A stretch of DNA of 64,000 nt from Rhynchopus sp. YZ270_cl-10. Its lineage: Eukaryota; Euglenozoa; Diplonemea; Diplonemida; Diplonemidae. Made by a program: the position numbers and the translations under genes. Of this stretch, positions 17,884 to 25,995 are shown piece after piece. The stretch covers positions 20,130-84,129 of the forward strand of contig CAXIVB010000024.1 in NCBI GenBank assembly GCA_964035575.1. The letters are read 5' to 3'. Within the stretch, counting starts at the first letter, position 1. Each line of letters begins with the position of its first letter. The notes beneath the pieces are model-generated. The model worked only from the letters and a program-made list of their open reading frames with translations. It ran no database searches and was not told the origin of the DNA.

Positions 17884-17893
17884 GGGAAGTGTG
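17884..17893 (-). promoter_or_regulatory. PSE-like box of U4
   Basis: CACACTTCCC on the minus strand, 42 nt before the U4 start. A similar box at 17657-17666 belongs to a partial duplication in the U2-U4 spacer. Confidence 0.7.
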
Positions 17894-17952
17894 TTGGGGT
17901 GGTAACATATAGACACCACGTAAAGTTAACACACCAGAACTACCACCGCCAA

Positions 17953-17962
17953 TGTGCCTCCC
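17953..17962 (+). promoter_or_regulatory. PSE-like box of the U3 candidate
   Basis: TGTGCCTCCC, 42 nt before 18004. Confidence 0.5.
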
Positions 17963-18003
17963 TATAGACATCTGTGCAGCCGATAGGTGGAACAAACAAG
18001 GGC

Positions 18004-18165
18004 AAGACTGTACTCTACACAGGATCTGTTTTTGAGTGCATTCGTGTTGAAGATTGTTTTCTTCGGCACAAGACCAAAGCTGGATGATGACATAGGTTGG
18101 GCATGTGCAGCATGAGCACTTGCGATGATTGTCACATACTTCTTGTATTGTTTTGTCTCTCCCCT
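18004..18165 (+). ncRNA. Candidate U3 snoRNA
   Basis: Starts AAGACTGTACTCTACACAGG followed by ATCTG, like the U3 5' domain with box A (GTACTTCAGGATC in yeast). Downstream are GGATGATGACA (C'-like), GAGCAC (B-like) and CGATGATTG (C-like). Box D is not clear, so the 3' end is uncertain. U3 guides early 18S rRNA processing in the nucleolus. Confidence 0.55.
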
Positions 18166-18312
18166 GTATGGCGCAGGGAAGAGTACCAGGCACAGCCCTT
18201 CCACTTACAGCTTGTTTTTAAGAAAAACCTCAAAAAAGGCTTCACATTACTTTTTTCACCTTCAAGGACATCTTGATCAATCAAGAAGTTACCACACTAT
18301 CCTCGCTCTCAA

Positions 18313-18322
18313 CATGCTTCCA
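18313..18322 (+). promoter_or_regulatory. PSE-like box of U5
   Basis: CATGCTTCCA, 42 nt before 18364. Confidence 0.72.
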
Positions 18323-18363
18323 TGTGTAGCAAAGTGCACACAGCAATAGAACAAAACAGAGCC

Positions 18364-18475
18364 ATATCACGGTTCTTGCCCATATCGAACTCATCTTTCG
18401 CCTTTTACTAAAGATGACCGTGGGTAAGAGCCACTATGTGAAAGCATAATTTTTGAAGGGGCCTTTGTGTCTCAT
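18364..18475 (+). ncRNA. U5: U5 snRNA
   Basis: Loop 1 CGCCTTTTACTAAAGATG, flanked by pairing arms (CATCTTT/AAAGATG), then CCGTGG and Sm site ATAATTTTTGAA. Aligns exons during splicing. The 3' hairpin is weak and the end approximate. Confidence 0.94.
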
Positions 18476-18499
18476 CTGTTTTTAAGTCTTGACAACCAC

Positions 18500-18509
18500 T
18501 ACGCTTCCC
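18500..18509 (+). promoter_or_regulatory. PSE-like box of U1
   Basis: TACGCTTCCC; spacing of 42 nt places the U1 start at 18551. Confidence 0.7.
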
Positions 18510-18550
18510 TGAAGGTGTTGGAGTTTCGCATGTTGTTAAACTCAGCTAGA

Positions 18551-18711
18551 GGTTACATACCTTACTGGTGTCTGACCTGATCAACAAGGGCGTCGACACA
18601 CCAGTGGCCCTTGCATTGCACTGCGCAGGGGATACTGGTGGCACTAGCTTCGGCTGGCTTGCACAGTGAAATTTTTGACAGCGGCGGTGCTGTGCTTTGC
18701 ACAAACCCGCC
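18551..18711 (+). ncRNA. U1: U1 snRNA
   Basis: The 5' end GGTTACATACCTTACTGG carries ACATACCT in place of the usual ACTTACCT. Stem-loop I holds CTGATCAACAAGG (70K loop GATCANGAAG type). Stem-loop II holds ATTGCACT (U1A loop). The Sm site is AATTTTTGA and the last hairpin GGCGG...CCGCC. About 160 nt, as in other eukaryotes. Confidence 0.9.
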
Positions 18712-18996
18712 TTTTTAAACAAACAAACCAAAACAAACGTGATCACACAAACCATCATGTTACCCAGTAAACCCAGTAAACCCAGCACACTGGTCTAGAG
18801 GGATCGACCACTGAGTGGTGACCTGTGAGCACACAGGCACCTGCTCCGATGCAGTAGTGCAGCGCACTAAGTGCTGTGCTAAGGACTGGCCAAACTTGTT
18901 AAACCTGCTGACCCACAAACCGGTTTTCACAACCGAAGCAAAAACAAGCTCAGAAATAAAAAGCTCTTCAAAGGTTTTCGAACCTGACTCAGTATT

Positions 18997-19115
18997 GGAT
19001 TCGGCCATACTCTGGTGAATGCACCTCATCCCGCCTGATTTGAGAAGTTAAGCACCAGCAGGCCTGGATAGTACTGGCGTGGGTGACCAGCTGGGAAGTC
19101 CGGGTGCTTGAATCC
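18997..19115 (+). rRNA. 5S: 5S rRNA
   Basis: 119 nt. The ends GGATTC and GAATCC pair as helix I. GAATGCACCTCATCCCG, GAGAAGTTAAGCACC and GGATAGTACTGGCGTGGGTG match the eukaryotic 5S core, including the internal Pol III control region. T5 follows. Confidence 0.96.
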
Positions 19116-19163
19116 TTTTTGCTTTTCTTCCGTGTTGGTGTGTGGTTTTAGGACATCCAGACC

Positions 19164-19197
19164 CTGACCCACCTCCAACAAGACAACCCTGTCTTGT
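19164..19197 (+). promoter_or_regulatory. Orphan 34-bp upstream element
   Basis: Same sequence as the unknown-RNA promoter, but the predicted start (19221) opens onto transposase relic sequence and no RNA gene is seen. Confidence 0.6.
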
Positions 19198-19239
19198 ATC
19201 CCTGTGTTTGTTGCACTATCCAGAGAGCAGAAATGAGGG

Positions 19240-19680
19240 GAGACTACACCACCGACGGTGCTTCAGCCTACAGGAGCATGCTGGAATGTGAATGCTGCAT
19301 GACAGCATTCACAATTTCACCTTTGGTGAGATGGAGATGAGCGCAAAGGTGCAAAAATGCACAACAAAAACTGAGGAAGAGGCATCCATACTCCCCAGAA
19401 GGGACGTGCGCACCTGCAGCCAAAAATTCTCCTGTGCTTAATATCATGCGCGCTGGGGATGCCGAAATAGCTAAACTGTTGCAAGAAGTGGGACTAATTC
19501 CCAGGCAGTTGCCCTGTACAACATGCAAGTCCACAATGCCAGAAACACTGTACTGGACACCAAGATACTCCAAGAAGATCGCAAACTGGCCTTATTTTAG
19601 GTGAAATGACCTAATGCAGAGTGCAGCGGAACAGGGGAGACAAATAAAGTTTCCTGTACCATGCAACACCCAAGACCTTT
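19240..19680 (+). pseudogene. Relic of an IS1595-type transposase
   Basis: Begins with codons for TTDGASAYRSMLE (the second catalytic motif), then jumps to a stretch matching residues 128-275 of the 885-aa protein (IHNFTFGEMEMSAK, QEVGLIP, YSKKIANWPYF). Frameshifts and stops break it, and its parts are out of order. It lies between two 5S genes. Confidence 0.85.
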
Positions 19681-19751
19681 TGCACAAGTGAAGCAAAAAC
19701 AAGCTCAGAAATATAAAGCTCTTCAAAGGTTTTCCACCCAGACCCATTATT

Positions 19752-19870
19752 GGATTCGGCCATACTCTGGTGAATACACCTCATCCCGCCTGATTTGAGA
19801 AGTTAAGCACCAGCAGGCCTGGATAGTACTGGCGTGGGTGACCAGCTGGGAAGTCCGGGTGCTTGAATCC
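19752..19870 (+). rRNA. 5S: 5S rRNA, second gene
   Basis: Differs from 18997-19115 by one base (GAATACACC for GAATGCACC). The upstream flank AAGCTCTTCAAAGGTTTT is shared, so the pair arose by duplication. Confidence 0.96.
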
Positions 19871-19953
19871 TTTTTTCCTTATTTGTGGTGTAACACACAG
19901 AAGTTGGTTGAAAAGTGAACTGATAGTATTCAGCGCAAAGCATGATTATTGAA

Positions 19954-20025
19954 GGGTATATAGCTCAGTGGTAGAGCATTCGGCTGCAGTCCGAACGGTC
20001 CCTGGTTCGAACCCGGGTGTGCCCT
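19954..20025 (+). tRNA. tRNA-Cys(GCA): tRNA-Cys(GCA)
   Basis: Acceptor GGGTATA/TGTGCCC; stem TTCGG/CCGAA with loop CTGCAGT; T73. Confidence 0.95.
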
Positions 20026-20126
20026 CTCTTTTTGTTTCAAGACCAGATTTTCTCTTGAGTGTTACTTCTCCCTTTTTGGTTTTGAATTCCATCCCCACCT
20101 TGTAAAGATTCGTTTAAGAAATGTAA

Positions 20127-20199
20127 GGGGGTTTAGCTCAAATGGTAGAGCGCTCGCTCAGCATGCGAGAGGTAGAGGGATCGATACCCTCAATCTCCA
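20127..20199 (+). tRNA. tRNA-Ala(AGC): tRNA-Ala(AGC)
   Basis: Acceptor GGGGGTT/AATCTCC with G3-T70; stem CTCGC/GCGAG with loop TCAGCAT, so C33. Confidence 0.95.
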
Positions 20200-20290
20200 A
20201 ACATTTTTTGGCTGGGAAACACTGTTGTGATATTTCCAGATCTCGATTCTTTTTGGTACCAAAGAAAAAGAAGGAAGCGACAGAATTGTA

Positions 20291-20362
20291 TCTCCTATGG
20301 TGTAGTGGTTAGCACTCGAGACTCTGAATCTCGCGACCGCGGTTCGAATCCGCGTAGGAGAA
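20291..20362 (+). tRNA. tRNA-Gln(CTG): tRNA-Gln(CTG)
   Basis: Acceptor TCTCCTA/TAGGAGA; stem CGAGA/TCTCG with loop CTCTGAA. Confidence 0.95.
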
Positions 20363-20455
20363 CTTTCCTTTTTCTCCGTTTCGTCCCTTGTTATTCTCCT
20401 CTATGACTGTTTGAAACACATTCCCACTTTCATATTCTTGTTGGCTTTTATTGAA

Positions 20456-20537
20456 GGCGAGATGGCCGAGTGGTCTAAGGCGCCAGGTTAAGGCCCTGGT
20501 CCCTTCGGGGGCGTGGGTTCAAACCCCACTCTCGTCA
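20456..20537 (+). tRNA. tRNA-Leu(AAG): tRNA-Leu(AAG)
   Basis: Class II; acceptor GGCGAGA/TCTCGTC; stem CCAGG/CCTGG with loop TTAAGGC. Confidence 0.95.
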
Positions 20538-20626
20538 CTTGTTGTTCTTTTTCTTTTTCATTTTCAATCCATCCATTTTGTTTTGTTTTCAAGATTGTGC
20601 AAAACACAAAAAGCACACTTGTCAGG

Positions 20627-20699
20627 TCCTCCTTGGCGCAGTCGGTAGCGCGTCAGGCTGTTAACCTGCAGGTCGTTGGTTCGAACCCAACAGGAGGAG
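20627..20699 (+). tRNA. tRNA-Asn(GTT): tRNA-Asn(GTT), second gene
   Basis: Mature sequence as at 3312-3384; the flanks differ. Confidence 0.95.
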
Positions 20700-20758
20700 A
20701 CTTTTTTCCCTTCTCAAACCATTTTCTGTTCTTTGCAAAAGTCATAAAAAACTGGGAA

Positions 20759-20840
20759 GGCGAGATGGCCGAGCGGTCTAAGGCGCCAGGTTTAGGCCCT
20801 GGTCTCTTCGGAGGCGTGGGTTCAAACCCCACTCTCGTCA
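20759..20840 (+). tRNA. tRNA-Leu(TAG): tRNA-Leu(TAG)
   Basis: Close relative of the Leu(AAG) gene nearby; loop TTTAGGC; variable arm TCTCTTCGGAGG. Confidence 0.95.
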
Positions 20841-20904
20841 CGTTATTACCATTTTTCCGCAGAAAACCCACCTCTTGTGGAAAACAGTTCCGGTCATTAT
20901 TGTA

Positions 20905-20977
20905 GCAGCTATCGTCTAGTGGTTAGGACGCTCGCCTCACACGCGAGAGATCGTCGGTTCAATCCCGACTAGCTGTA
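20905..20977 (+). tRNA. tRNA-Val(CAC): tRNA-Val(CAC)
   Basis: Acceptor GCAGCTA/TAGCTGT; stem CTCGC/GCGAG with loop CTCACAC. Confidence 0.95.
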
Positions 20978-21086
20978 ATTTCTTTTTGAACTTTCCTTCA
21001 CATTTTCGTTCAATGCAACGATCGAAAAGATGTCCCCATGCAGATAATAGTTTTGCCTACTATCAGATCCGCTGTAGTATAGTGGT

Positions 21087-21094
21087 TAGAACAG
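21087..21094 (+). repeat. Target-site duplication, left
   Basis: TAGAACAG, repeated at 24339-24346; present once in unit 2 (49041-49048). Confidence 0.95.
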
Positions 21095-21099
21095 GGCCA

Positions 21100-21315
21100 T
21101 ACTGACTTACATGGTTATGGGAAAACTTACATGTTTATGGAAAAAACTGACTTACATGTTTATGAAAAACATGACTTACATGTTTATTAAGCCGGGGATT
21201 TTTGTGTACAAATAAACATGTAAGTCATGTTTTTCATAACCATGTAAGTCATGTTGAGATTTTTGCCGGTTCATAACCATGTAAGTCATGTTTTTCATAA
21301 ACATGTAAGTCAGTT
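21100..21315. repeat. TGACTTACATGTTTATG repeats, left end
   Basis: About eight copies in both orientations, forming a hairpin around 21190-21210. The same motif lies at the right end, near 2005-2050 and at 6056-6066. Confidence 0.8.
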
Positions 21316-21445
21316 TTTTTTTGAGGTCAGGTCGAGATTCAATACCCGGGTCGGGAACATATTTCTGCCACTTAGCCAAAAACTGACTTGTCTCGGGGGT
21401 TGAACCCGCGACCATAAGAAAAGTTATACCTGCGTGGTGGTATGT

Positions 21446-21691
21446 CGGGCGCACAGGGGGGTACCCTAATCGGGCGCACAGGGGGGTACCCTAATCGGGC
21501 GCACAGGGGGGTCCCTAATCGGGCGCACAGGGGGGTCATTTCCTAATCGGGCGCACAGGGGGGTCGGCTAATCGGGCGCACAGGGGGGTCCCCCTAATCG
21601 GGCGCACAGGGGGGTCGCCTAATCGGGCGCACAGGGGGGTCCTCCTAATCGGGCGCACAGGGGGGTCGGCTAATCGGGCGCACAGGGGGGT
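21446..21691 (+). repeat. GGGCGCACAGGGGGG minisatellite
   Basis: Ten tandem units of about 23-28 bp (TAATCGGGCGCACAGGGGGG plus a short linker). Confidence 0.9.
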
Positions 21692-21831
21692 GGTTTTTTT
21701 GAAATATTTTGTTCAACATGACTTATCGTGCAAAATTTTTTTTGAGACCTCAACCCAAGGGGGGAAGACTACTGGTGGTAAAATTTGGTGGTGGAAAATT
21801 TTTTTGGTACACTGGGATCACACACTAGCCA

Positions 21832-22575
21832 GATGAAGTGCCCGAACCCCGCGCACCCGCAGAACCACACCAGCCAGATAACGCAACCTCGAACCAGCAG
21901 GTTCCCGCGCACCCGCACCCACCAGCCAGCTTAGTGACCACACCAGCCAGATAACGCAACCTAGAACCAGCTAGGTCCCGCGCACCCGCACCCACCAGCC
22001 AGCTTATTGACCACACCAGCCAGATAACGCAACCTCGAACCAGCAGGTTCCCGCGCACCCGCACCCACCAGCCAGCTTAGTGACCACACCAGCCAGATAA
22101 CACAACCTAGAACCAGCTAGGTCCCGCGCACCCGCACCCACCAGCCAGCTTAGTGACCACACCAGCCAGATAACACAACCTAGAACCAGCTAGGTCCCGC
22201 GCACCCGCACCCACCAGCCAGCTTAGTGACCACACCAGCCAGATAACGTTGCCCGAACCCCGCGCACCCGCACAACCACACCAGCCGGATAACGCAACCT
22301 ATAACCCGCAAACCCGCGCACCCGCAAACCCGCAAACCCGCACAACCACCAGCCAGATAACGCAACCTAGAACCAGCTAGGTCCCGCGCACCCGCACCCA
22401 CCAGCCAGCTTATTGACCACACCAGCCAGATAACGTTGCCCGAACCCCGCGCACCCGCACAACCACACCAGCCGGATAACGCAACCTATAACCCGCAAAC
22501 CCGCGCACCCGTCAACCCGCAAACCCGCACAACCACCAGCCAGATAACGCAAGCTAGAACCAGATAACGTTGACT
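21832..22575 (-). repeat. CCAGCCAGATAACGCAACC minisatellite
   Basis: Irregular units built from GCGCACCCGCACCC, CCAGCCAGATAACG and AACCAGCTAGGTCCC. Inverted copies fill 23490-24020. Confidence 0.88.
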
Positions 22576-22722
22576 AAACGAACACGAAGGTATGTAAGAG
22601 AATGACTAACCTGCAAGACATATGTGGAGGATGTCTCTCCGAGGATTGAATCCGAGTCCGCGAGATTTGCTGACCTGAGCAGTAACCACTTGGCTACTAA
22701 GTCTCACATAAGGATTTCACAT

Positions 22723-22802
22723 ACTGGTCACCCACGCCAGTACTATCCAGGCCTACTGGTACTTAACTTCTCAACTATGTAGGGACAGGGTGTATTCACC
22801 GG
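22723..22802 (-). pseudogene. 5S rRNA fragment (minus)
   Basis: Matches the 3' two-thirds of 5S (GGTCACCCACGCCAGTACTA) with several changes. Both ends are missing. Confidence 0.85.
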
Positions 22803-22803
22803 T

Positions 22804-22886
22804 ACACTGGTGAATGCGCCTCATCCCGCATGATGTGAGAAGTTAAGCACCAGCAGGCCTGGATAGTACTGGCGTGGGTGACCAGT
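22804..22886 (+). pseudogene. 5S rRNA fragment (plus)
   Basis: Matches 5S from ACTGGTGAATGC to GGGTGACCAG, head-to-head with the minus fragment. Helix I is absent. Confidence 0.88.
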
Positions 22887-22985
22887 ATGTGAAATCCTAA
22901 TGTGAGACTTAGTAGCCAAGTGGTTACCACTCAGGTCAACAAATCTTTCATCGCAGGTTCAATACCCGGAGCGGATACCTTTTCC

Positions 22986-23312
22986 TAATCGGGCGCACAG
23001 GGGGGTCCCTAATCGGGCGCACAGGGGGGTCATTTCCTAATCGGGCGCACAGGGGGGTCGGCTAATCGGGCGCACAGGGGGGTCCCCCTAATCGGGCGCA
23101 CAGGGGGGTCGCCTAATCGGGCGCACAGGGGGGTCCTCCTAATCGGGCGCACAGGGGGGTCGGCTAATCGGGCGCACAGGGGGGTCCCCCTAATCGGGCG
23201 CACAGGGGGGTCGCCTAATCGGGCGCACAGGGGGGTCCTCCTAATCGGGCGCACAGGGGGGTCGGCTAATCGGGCGCACAGGGGGGTCCCTAATCGGGCG
23301 CACAGGGGGGTT
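22986..23312 (+). repeat. GGGCGCACAGGGGGG minisatellite, second array
   Basis: Thirteen or so units with a higher-order pattern of linkers (CGGC, CCCCC, CGCC, CCTCC). Confidence 0.9.
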
Positions 23313-23337
23313 TTAGCCGGGCTCTTAATAGCCGTAA

Positions 23338-23410
23338 AACCCCCCTGTGCGCCCGATTAGGGACCCCCCTGTGCGCCCGATTAGGGGACCCCCCTGTGCG
23401 CCCGACTGGC
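23338..23410 (-). repeat. GGGCGCACAGGGGGG units, inverted
   Basis: Three units in opposite orientation after a short stem TTTTAGCCGGG...AGCCGTAAAA. Confidence 0.85.
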
Positions 23411-23489
23411 CTGCGTGGTAACCACTCGGCTACACTGTCTCATACTTCTCCACACAGTTTTTCTGAAGAGGTCCTGACCAAATGCGGGT

Positions 23490-24020
23490 TCTAGGTTACG
23501 TTATCTGACTGGTGTGGTTGTGCGGGTGTGCGGGGTTCGGGTAATGTTATCTGGCTCTAGGTTACGTTATCTAGCTGGTGGTTGTGCGGGTTTGCGGGTT
23601 TGCGGGTGCGCGGGTTTGCGGGTTCTAGGTTGCGCTATCTGGCTGGTGTGGTTGTGCGGGTGCGCGGGGTTCGGACAACGTTATCTGGTTCGTGTGGTTA
23701 ATAAGCTGGCTGGTGGGTGCGGGTGCGCGGGAACTAGCTGGTTCTAGGTTGCGTTATCTGGCTGGTGGTTGTGCGGGTTTGCGGGTTGACGGGTGCGCGG
23801 GTTTGCGGTCCCTAGCTGGTTCGTGTGGTTGCGCGGGTGCGCGGGGTTCGGGCAACGTTATCTGGCTGGTGTGGTTGTGCGGGTGTGCGGGGTTCGGGCA
23901 CGTTATCTGGCTGGTGTGGTTGTGCGGGTGCGCGGGGTTCGGTCAGCGTTATCTGGTTCTAGGTTGCGTTATCTGGTTCGTGTGGCTGATATGGTTCTCG
24001 GGGGTCAGTTACTTAGCTTG
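23490..24020 (+). repeat. Inverted CCAGCCAGATAACG minisatellite
   Basis: Reverse-complement counterpart of 21832-22575 (GTTATCTGGCTGGTGTGG, GTGCGCGGGGTTCGGG). Confidence 0.88.
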
Positions 24021-24236
24021 CTCGTGTGCTATGTTATGTGGGTGAACACCACCAGTATACTTCCCCATGTACTAAGGGTAAAAAACACTTTGTACATGGA
24101 CACAAAAATTTTGCCAGAGGTCTTCATAAGAAATTTTTCACAGGCAAAAAAAAATTTTTTTTTTTCGAACGAGCTTTTTCTGAAGAAAAATTTTTTTTTG
24201 TGTAGAAAAAATTTTTTTGGCCTGTAAGTGGGTCAA

Positions 24237-24338
24237 CCTGAAAATCCATAAACATGTAAGTTTCCCACCATAAACATGTAAGTCATGTTTTTCCCAAAAC
24301 ATGTAAGTGGATCCCAAAACATGTAAGTCATGGTCACC
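24237..24338. repeat. ACATGTAAGTCATG repeats, right end
   Basis: Four copies, the last forming the right terminal inverted repeat next to the duplicated TAGAACAG. Confidence 0.85.
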
Positions 24339-24485
24339 TAGAACAGCCGGCTCTCACCCGGCAGACCGGGGTTCAATTCCCCGCAGCGGAAAATACCTTT
24401 TTTTAGACCAAGTTTTGGAGAGAAGAATTTCTGACTTTTGAATATTAACGCCATCATGTAAATCTGGATGAAGAAAATAATCAGT

Positions 24486-24557
24486 GGCTTAGTGGTCTAG
24501 TGGCATGATTCTCGCTTCGGGTGCGAGAGGTCCAGGGTTCGATTCCCTGCTGAGCCC
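24486..24557 (+). tRNA. tRNA-Pro(CGG): tRNA-Pro(CGG)
   Basis: Same as Pro(TGG) at 6572-6643 except the loop, TTCGGGT. Confidence 0.95.
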
Positions 24558-24771
24558 CTCTTTTTATTTAGGTAGTTTCTTGCTTGGGAATTGTTTAGAA
24601 AAATTATTTCCACATCTTTTCGACCACCAAAATCCCAAGATGAAGAAGTTTGGAAAAGTGCATTTTTGTGAAAGTATTTTGCCATATCTTTGTTGTCACC
24701 AAAATCCCAAGATGGTGAGAGAATCTTGAAAAATCATTTTCCATATTTTCACTTCCCAGTGAAAAAGAGAA

Positions 24772-24844
24772 TACCCATGGTGGGGATCGAACCCACAATC
24801 TTTCGCTTAGGAAGCGAACGCCTTATCCATTGGGCTACACGGGC
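24772..24844 (-). tRNA. tRNA-Arg(CCT): tRNA-Arg(CCT)
   Basis: Acceptor GCCCGTG/CATGGGT with wobbles; stem TTCGC/GCGAA with loop TTCCTAA. Confidence 0.93.
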
Positions 24845-24950
24845 CTAATAGTTTTACCTTCTTTCCTTTTCTCTGGGGTGGTCAAATTTAGGACAAGAGA
24901 CTTTTCTGCATGACCACCCCACAATGATTCTTTGGTTTAAATGAATGTGA

Positions 24951-25023
24951 GCCTCCCTAGCTCAGTCGGTAGAGCGCAAGGCCCTTAACCTTGTGGTCGC
25001 GGGTTCGAGCCCCGCGGGAGGTG
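24951..25023 (+). tRNA. tRNA-Lys(CTT): tRNA-Lys(CTT), second gene
   Basis: Mature sequence equals 3942-4014, again with C33 (CCCTTAA). Confidence 0.95.
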
Positions 25024-25841
25024 CTTTTCTTTTTGAATGTTCACGATTTTGCAGGTTTCTGAGATTTTGAGGCAAATGAAAACCAAAAAATATTTCCTCC
25101 ACTTGATCTCAGTTCTGTTTCGTTGGCAAGTTGAGAGTGGAATTTGGGTGAAAATATGTGTTTTCCGAACCAACACAGGACTCCCACCGACCGGTGTAGG
25201 TTTTGCGTTCAACCAGGTGTGAACTGCTTCCACTCGCGAAAAGTGCCAGACCCTTTTGCTGGGGATAGCACGTTTCAGCCCCACAACTTATCTCCTTTCT
25301 GGGCATGTCCAGTGTGCTCAGCTGCCGCTTCTTGGCGACTCACCAGTACAGAGTGGTGGAATCCAGCACAGAATGGAATGGCTGGGAAATCCTTAGCAAT
25401 CCATAATTCAGATGGAAAAACTCCTGACCCGGCTATTGAATTTTCGGATCATTTTCTCAGTCACAATGCAAGCACAGAATGGAAACCAAAACCAAGCACA
25501 GAATGGAACACGGCTATAAGACTCCAGCCATTCCATTCTGTGCTGGTTTTTCGTTTCCATTCTGTGCTTGCATTGTGACTGAGAAAATGATCTGAAAATT
25601 CAATACCCGGGTCAGGAGTTTTTTTTTCCACTCCTAACAAATCCTTACAGTAAGCCTATAAGTCTCCAGCCATTCCATTCTGTGCTGGTTTTTGGAGCCC
25701 ATTCTGTGAGCACTCGCTCGGGCCTGTACTGGAGTATAGCGGCCAGGCCATCTCCCTTCTGCGTTCCTGCCTGTCACATCCAGTGCTCAGTTGCTGCTTC
25801 TTCAGCACAACCGCATCACATCACATCACCAAAAAATAGAA
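25024..25841. other. Spacer with CAGCACAGAATGGAA palindromes
   Basis: No gene. Between 25350 and 25720 the motif recurs in both orientations with CAGTCACAATGC arms, in the same style as 7628-8712. So this repeat family exists in both unit types. Confidence 0.75.
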
Positions 25842-25913
25842 AGGCAACTGGGGGGATCGAACCCCCGACCCTTGGTTTACAAGACCAATGCTCTGCCACT
25901 GAGCTAAATCGCC
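25842..25913 (-). tRNA. tRNA-Thr(TGT): tRNA-Thr(TGT)
   Basis: Acceptor GGCGATT/AGTTGCC; stem TTGGT/ACCAA with loop CTTGTAA. Confidence 0.95.
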
Positions 25914-25995
25914 GCTGATTAAGATGCTTTTGCTGTTTCTCCTGCGAAGAAGTTTTTCAAGACAACACAGAAAGGAAAGTGTGTAAAAAAAGAAA

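Larger units (their letters stand above)
22630..22980. repeat. Palindromic core with tRNA-like arms
   Basis: Outer arms hold a tRNA-like sequence (AGCCAAGTGGTTACCACTC on the right, its complement on the left) joined by ATGTGAGACTTAGTAG. Inner arms are 5S fragments in opposite orientation. The whole could fold into one long hairpin. Confidence 0.8.
21095..24338. mobile_element. Non-autonomous foldback-like transposon
   Basis: Inserted into tRNA-Glu with an 8-bp target duplication. Its ends are imperfect inverted repeats: left GGCCATACTGACTTACATGG, right (reverse complement) GGTGACCATGACTTACATG. It has no coding gene. Inside are minisatellites in mirrored order around a palindromic core of 5S and tRNA-like pieces. 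An 8-bp duplication fits Merlin, hAT or P families. An IS1595/Merlin-type transposase is encoded next door, so mobilisation by that family is plausible but unproven. Confidence 0.85.
21068..24391 (+). pseudogene. tRNA-Glu(CTC) split by a 3,244-bp insertion
   Basis: The 5' part is 21068-21094 and the 3' part 24339-24391. The intact gene is at 49022-49093. The interruption sits in the D-arm/anticodon-arm junction, so no tRNA can be made from this copy. Confidence 0.97.

Noticed and set aside
18176-18185. A further PSE-like box on the minus strand (CTCTTCCC) implying another snRNA
   Set aside because: No snRNA features follow at the expected distance, and it overlaps the region of the U3 candidate.
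22723-22886. A pair of functional 5S genes
   Set aside because: Both lack helix I and carry mutations in the internal control region.
21446-23312. Regular GGGCGCACAGGGGGG arrays resembling a CRISPR array
   Set aside because: Linkers are only 3-8 bp and repeat among themselves, there are no cas genes, and the DNA is eukaryotic.
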